Positions 30,833 to 32,152 of a stretch of 32,152 bases of DNA are shown here, piece after piece. The notes below the pieces were generated by a model. It did no database searches and was not told the origin of the DNA. It saw only the letters and a list, made by a program, of their open reading frames with translations. Every line of letters begins with the position of its first letter. The first letter of the stretch is position 1. The stretch covers positions 1-32,152 of the forward strand of contig JBAUID010000203.1 of NCBI GenBank assembly GCA_049680625.1. The letters are read 5' to 3'. The translations under genes were made by a program, and so were the position numbers. This DNA is from JAUIAI01 sp049680625. GTDB lineage: Bacteria > Pseudomonadota > Gammaproteobacteria > Burkholderiales > Burkholderiaceae_E.

Positions 30833-32152
30833 TGTGTTGCCTCCGTTGTAATTTGTTCGGGTCGAGTAATTGCATTGAGCTAAAGCGCCAGACAGACACG
30901 ACTGCCGCAATCAGAAACACAATGGCAACCGGATGATCCAGTAAAGATGCGGCCCGTCCGTCAGTAAGAATCATGGCCTGGCGCAACGACAGTTCTGCCA
31001 TTGGTCCCAGCACAAAACCCACTAAAAAAGTGACAAATGAATAGTCGTACTTCTTCATGAAGTAGCCGACAAATGCAAAGACCAACATCAAATATACGCC
31101 AAACATACCCCCACCTTCGAGGTAGGCGCCAATCACGCATAAGAAAACAATCACCGGCAATATCACGGTGTCGCGTACGAGAATGACACGGGCAAAAAAG
31201 CGTTGGCCGACCATGCCAACCAGTAACAGCACAAGTGATGCCAGCATCATGCCGATGAAAATGCCGTAAACCAGGGCGGCATCGTCCCGAAACAGAAACG
31301 GCCCCGGGGTTAGCCCATGCATTAAGAACGCACCCATTAACAACGCGGTGGCCAGGCTGCCGGGCAGACCGATAGCAAACACCGGTACCAGGGTAGCCGG
31401 CACCGAAGCATTGTCCGCAGCTTCGGAAGCGGCAACCCCTTCGGGCGCGCCCTGACCAAACAGCGCGGGATGATCGGAAAGGCGGCGTGCCCAGGTATAC
31501 GACAGAAACGAAGCCAGGGTGGCACCCAGGCCCGGAATAATGCCAACAACAATCCCCACCAGGCTGGACCGACTCATAGTGGGCAGCAGACGTCGCAACT
31601 CGACCCAGGGCAGGGTGGCGTCGGCAGCATTGCCAGTGTCCTGGGTATTTCGCTTTTGGGCATAGCCACCGCGCCAGCCGCGATCGATCTGAACCAGAAC
31701 CTCGGACAATGCCAGGGTTCCGATAGCAACGGCCAGCAATGGAATGCCGTCGTACAGTTCGATGTATCCAAATGTCAGGCGCGGCAGGCCGGTCTCAATA
31801 TCCAGCCCGCAAGAGGCCAGCAACAAACCCAGAAAGCCGGCGATCAGACCTTTAAAAAACGACTTTCCAGACACCGCGGCAATGAAGGTAATGGCAAATA
31901 TCAAAATGGCCGTCAGCTCAACCGGCCCGGTACCAATGGCAATTTTTGCGAGTGGCTGGGCCAGCAGAATCAGGACAACGGTTGATGTGATGTCCCCAAA
32001 TACAGAGGCAATCAGGCCGATCTTCAGTGCTTTTTGCGCCTGGCCTTTTTGGGTCATCGGATAACCATCCAGCGTGGTTACCACTGATGACGGTTCACCC
32101 GGCACGTTGATCAGAATGGCAGACACGGCGCTGCCGGGCGCGCCGCCGGTGT
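30816..32152 (-). CDS. tctA: Tripartite tricarboxylate transporter large permease TctA (partial)
   Basis: The frame is open to the window edge, so the N-terminus is missing; about 445 residues are present. The protein is highly hydrophobic with around ten membrane segments and TctA marks: AILINVPGEPSSVVTTLDGY, VGIVVGIIPGLGATLASFLS, APEGVAASEAADNAS and FAIGLPGSLATALLMGAFLM. The N-terminal line GGAPGSAVSAILINVPGE differs slightly from the usual GGS-TT-ILLN form. The C-terminus overlaps the TctC gene by 17 bases. It would form the channel with a small TctB protein, not seen here and possibly encoded beyond the window edge. The start cannot be given. Confidence 0.9.
   Translation of the reverse strand, partial: TGGAPGSAVSAILINVPGEPSSVVTTLDGYPMTQKGQAQKALKIGLIASVFGDITSTVVLILLAQPLAKIAIGTGPVELTAILIFAITFIAAVSGKSFFKGLIAGFLGLLLASCGLDIETGLPRLTFGYIELYDGIPLLAVAIGTLALSEVLVQIDRGWRGGYAQKRNTQDTGNAADATLPWVELRRLLPTMSRSSLVGIVVGIIPGLGATLASFLSYTWARRLSDHPALFGQGAPEGVAASEAADNASVPATLVPVFAIGLPGSLATALLMGAFLMHGLTPGPFLFRDDAALVYGIFIGMMLASLVLLLVGMVGQRFFARVILVRDTVILPVIVFLCVIGAYLEGGGMFGVYLMLVFAFVGYFMKKYDYSFVTFLVGFVLGPMAELSLRQAMILTDGRAASLLDHPVAIVFLIAAVVSVWRFSSMQLLDPNKLQRRQHNENTN

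Noticed and set aside
1..32152. tRNA, rRNA, CRISPR arrays, insertion sequences or phage attachment sites
   Set aside because: No cloverleaf-like sequence, spaced repeat array, transposase motif or long terminal inverted repeat was found by reading; a tRNA or covariance-model scan would be decisive.

Overview
The window looks like about 32 kb of chromosome from a heterotrophic proteobacterium, most likely a gammaproteobacterium. The evidence is a moderately GC-rich composition, proteobacterial families throughout (SnoaL-like, NicX-type, CoxMSL, Liv, Ssu-type, TctA/TctC, DUF5666, Baeyer-Villiger monooxygenase) and tightly overlapping operons. The organism cannot be named from the sequence alone. 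I see no tRNA, rRNA, CRISPR array, transposase or phage gene.

Layout. (1) 1-2187: a decayed 13E12/DUF222 endonuclease fragment on the minus strand, then a secreted protein of unknown function and a SnoaL-like small protein. (2) 2328-13878: a TetR regulator, then a 10.8-kb run of same-strand genes behind a strong candidate promoter with an embedded palindrome. The run encodes a NicX-type (2,5-dihydroxypyridine dioxygenase family) ring-cleavage enzyme, a CoxG-like protein, a three-subunit molybdenum hydroxylase (FAD, 2Fe-2S and Mo subunits), an alpha/beta hydrolase with formamidase-like motifs and a complete five-gene Liv-type ABC importer. (3) 14047-17457: a large class III nucleotide cyclase with a zinc ribbon and an AAA/STAND-like ATPase region. 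(4) 17621-22710: a second operon with an Ssu/Tau/Thi-type ABC importer that has two different permeases, plus two more alpha/beta hydrolases, ending at a good intrinsic terminator. (5) 22899-32152: unlinked accessory metabolism, comprising a D-2-hydroxyacid dehydrogenase, a secreted GH5 glycosidase, a DUF5666 lipoprotein, a divergent pair of an old yellow enzyme and a Baeyer-Villiger monooxygenase, and a TctA/TctC transporter cut by the window end.

How the genes may work together. Regions 2-4 together look like a catabolic island for an N-heteroaromatic compound. Two importers would bring in substrates, the Mo enzyme would hydroxylate the ring next to nitrogen, the NicX-type enzyme would open it, and the hydrolases would remove a formyl or amide group. 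The characteristic downstream nicotinate genes (maleamate amidase, maleate isomerase) and a NicC-like monooxygenase are absent from the window, so the substrate is probably not simply nicotinate. This is inference from family and context.

A second recurring feature is short decayed tandem duplications (11-18 bp). Several span stop codons (2175-2219, 9250-9277, 25432-25461), one follows a stop closely (2940-2961), one is in a promoter region (28093-28118) and one builds a repeat inside LivG (12716-12763).
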